This document shows positions 5,331 through 6,691 of a stretch of 6,691 nt of DNA, one piece after another (positions within the stretch are counted from its first letter, which is position 1; each line of letters starts with the position of its first letter). The stretch covers positions 1 through 6,691 of the forward strand of contig JAKOSZ010000250.1 of assembly GCA_029776555.1 (NCBI GenBank), in the 5' to 3' direction. The translations under genes and the position numbers were made by a program. This stretch comes from Bacillota bacterium (GTDB taxonomy: Bacteria > Bacillota > Clostridia > Acetivibrionales > JAKOSZ01). A model generated the notes under the pieces. It was not told the origin of the DNA and made no database searches. It saw nothing but the letters and a program-made list of their open reading frames with translations.

Positions 5331-5816
5331 TCAGATTTTTTTCGTTCCATGTCCAATGGTCTTAATTACGAGCATCCCGTCCGCCGAGTGCAGCTCAATG
5401 GTACGCCCGTAATTCCCTCCCGTATCTTCGGCACAAATCGGAATGCCCAGTTCCATAAGCTGTTCCCTCGCAGCGGTAACATTTCTGGCGCCTATTCTCA
5501 TCATATCAGACATGTCGGTAAAATTAAACATCTGCGCGCCTCCCGCAAGCTTCGCTATTATGGATCTCCTTTTGGCTCCCAGCTGCATCATTTCCTCCAG
5601 CATCCTCTTTATGGCCGTGTCAACAAACTTGGCCAGATTAGAGTTGTTCCTGGCCTGAAGGCTCGACGGCAGCATAACATGCGCAAGTCCCGATACCCGC
5701 GTTACCGTGTCATAAAGAGCTATACCCACGCAGGAGCCAAGCCCCAGTGTTATTAATACACATGGGTGATATGAAGTTTGCAGGTCGGCCATGCCCACAA
5801 CAATAACGCCTTCCAT
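5331..5816 (-). CDS. cheD: Chemoreceptor glutamine deamidase CheD
   Basis: CheD hydrolyses specific receptor glutamines to glutamates and binds CheC, increasing CheC activity on CheY-P. This 161-residue protein has the conserved block TLGLGSCVGIALYD with the catalytic Cys29, the catalytic His46 in GLAHVMLP, and Thr23 six residues before the Cys, as in the Thermotoga enzyme (Thr21, Cys27, His44). The later family blocks KLAGGAQMF (about 89-97) and DTGGNYGRTIELH are present, so the enzyme should be active. ATG at 5816 overlaps the cheC stop by one base (TAATG), which suggests translational coupling and fits the 1:1 partnership with CheC. The N-terminus aligns with the family from Met1, so an internal start at Met9 is unlikely. 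No phospho-site or membrane segment is seen; it acts in the cytoplasm at receptor clusters. Confidence 0.96.
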   Translation of the reverse strand: MEGVIVVGMADLQTSYHPCVLITLGLGSCVGIALYDTVTRVSGLAHVMLPSSLQARNNSNLAKFVDTAIKRMLEEMMQLGAKRRSIIAKLAGGAQMFNFTDMSDMMRIGARNVTAAREQLMELGIPICAEDTGGNYGRTIELHSADGMLVIKTIGHGTKKI

Positions 5817-6436
5817 TAACGCATTACTCCCAATGCTTTCAACAGAGTGTCGTAGGAGTCCATGTCCGGCACCATAAAAAACTCCCCTACAACCTTTGTG
5901 CTTCCTTCGGTAAAAACCGTCTCTATATACAACACCTTGTCTCCCATCTGACCAAACTGTATCGCCGGTACGCTGATTATGGCTCCTGTCATGTCCACCG
6001 CAATTTCCGGCACCGAAGACATCAGCCTGAAGTTGGTAAGGGCGGACAGTGCCGATATATAGGCCCCTGTCAGGATATTCCCAACTTCCTTCAATGCCGA
6101 AAGAGCCAATTCATCCAGTTCCCTGTTCTCATCCGGGGTTCTTCCCATAAGCATACCGGTGAGTATGCAGGCAGCTTCGTAGTCCAGGATAAACATAATG
6201 TTTCCCCTCATATCGCCCGTCACCCTGAGAAGAACTCCCACCACGAGCTTTTCGGCTCCTCCAAGGCTTTCGTTGACCTCTTTGAACTCCATTATCCTGA
6301 CCCTTGGAACATCCATTTCCACCTTCTTGTCCAGCATCTTGGCAAGGGCGGTAGCCGCATTCCCCGCGCCTATGTTGCCTACTTCCCGCAGGACGTCAAT
6401 TTCCATTTCATTGAGACTGTTGAAATCAATACCCAT
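5816..6436 (-). CDS. cheC: CheY-P phosphatase CheC
   Basis: CheC removes phosphate from CheY-P and, with CheD, forms an adaptation loop found in many Gram-positive and archaeal chemotaxis systems. The 206-residue protein has both copies of the family motif (D/S)-X3-E-X2-N-X22-P. The first is Asp14, Glu18, Asn21, Pro44 (DVLREVGN) and the second is Ser113, Glu117, Asn120, Pro143 (SALKEVGN). Both have exactly 22 residues between Asn and Pro, so both active sites look intact, as in B. subtilis CheC (about 209 residues). There is no N-terminal CheY-P-binding extension or C-terminal SpoA domain, which excludes FliY. ATG at 6436 has AGAGGT seven to eight bases upstream. It starts 101 bases after cheW and overlaps cheD by one base. 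Confidence 0.97.
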   Translation of the reverse strand: MGIDFNSLNEMEIDVLREVGNIGAGNAATALAKMLDKKVEMDVPRVRIMEFKEVNESLGGAEKLVVGVLLRVTGDMRGNIMFILDYEAACILTGMLMGRTPDENRELDELALSALKEVGNILTGAYISALSALTNFRLMSSVPEIAVDMTGAIISVPAIQFGQMGDKVLYIETVFTEGSTKVVGEFFMVPDMDSYDTLLKALGVMR

Positions 6437-6537
6437 TTTTCATACCTCTTGAAACCAATCCCGTTCAACACCTCTAACCCCTGTCAGTCTTTTCCCCTGT
6501 CCCAGCCGAAAAAACACAGGCAATGCGCCTTTGGAAT
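6437..6537 (-). other. cheW-cheC spacer with a repeated octamer
   Basis: This is the longest gap in the operon. The - strand contains GACAGGGG twice (6494-6501 and 6478-6485, 16 bases apart), then the cheC ribosome site AAGAGGT. Near cheW a 4-bp AGGC/GCCT hairpin (6518-6530) precedes a run of six Ts (6509-6514), too weak to call a terminator. No promoter boxes stand out. Confidence 0.4.
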
Positions 6538-6691
6538 TCAGGCAATTTTCAAAAGCTTTTCCACATTCAGCAGCGTAAAAAGCCTGCCGCTGCTCTTCCC
6601 CACCCCTTCAACAAACTCCTGGGAAGAGTCCTCTTCCACGCTGGAAACATTTTCAATGGAGTCCTCCGAAAAAGCGATTACCTCGGTTACC
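6538..6691 (-). CDS. cheW: CheW coupling protein, C-terminal part (cut by window edge)
   Basis: Only the last 50 residues are in the window; the gene continues beyond base 6691. The frame runs from 6690 to a TGA at 6538-6540. It reads VTEVIAFSEDSIENV near the start and EFVEGVGKSSGRLFTLLNVE near the end, which is the usual end of the CheW beta-barrel domain (promoter of receptor-kinase coupling: the FIEGVGK and LL-N-EKLL features). CheW links chemoreceptors to the CheA kinase. The same end is found on the CheW-like domain of CheA and on CheV, but position before cheC and the immediate stop favour stand-alone CheW. The chain ends LLKIA. Confidence 0.88.
   Translation of the reverse strand, partial: VTEVIAFSEDSIENVSSVEEDSSQEFVEGVGKSSGRLFTLLNVEKLLKIA

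Noticed and set aside
6509..6530. Possible terminator after cheW (AGGC/GCCT hairpin followed by six Ts)
   Set aside because: The stem is only four or five base pairs and the T-run is separated by GTG, so it is unlikely to stop transcription.

Overview
The base composition (roughly 50-55% GC), the gene order and the protein families point to a motile Gram-positive bacterium of the Clostridia, most like the Desulfotomaculum/Pelotomaculum group. This is inferred from protein style and gene order, since no database search was possible. Two parts with different histories meet in the window.

Left part (1-1338, + strand). A single radical-SAM gene of the PflX type lies at 225-1127. It is preceded by a 224-base leader with two short G/C palindromes and followed by a dense array of inverted and direct repeats (1127-1260) built on the core GAGCACAAGGGGACGGTT. 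No second gene could be established here.

Middle (1280-1471, - strand). A tRNA-Leu gene with anticodon CAA has its own promoter upstream and a strong intrinsic terminator that begins one base after the encoded CCA. Just beyond the terminator is a tandem 10-bp repeat (TTTGACACCA on the - strand).

Right part (1515-6691, - strand). This is the distal end of a flagellar/chemotaxis operon. In transcription order it holds: the end of cheW, cheC, cheD, a small two-helix membrane protein, the motility sigma factor (fliA/sigD), a FapA/DUF342 polymer-forming protein, a 103-residue charged protein, and a SwrB-like membrane-anchored protein. The genes are nearly contiguous, with TAATG stop/start overlaps at cheC-cheD and possibly at the membrane protein-sigD junction. 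The order cheW-cheC-cheD-sigD-swrB matches the end of the Bacillus subtilis fla/che operon; the three extra genes are inserted around sigD.

How it works together. CheW couples receptors to the CheA kinase. CheD deamidates receptors and binds CheC, which removes phosphate from CheY-P; both CheC active sites and the CheD catalytic residues are intact. The sigma factor switches on late flagellar genes. FapA and the SwrB-like protein are expected to act in flagellar assembly or its control. The standard parts are ordinary. The points worth a second look are the repeat array, the tandem repeat beside the tRNA, and the two small unassigned proteins of the operon.
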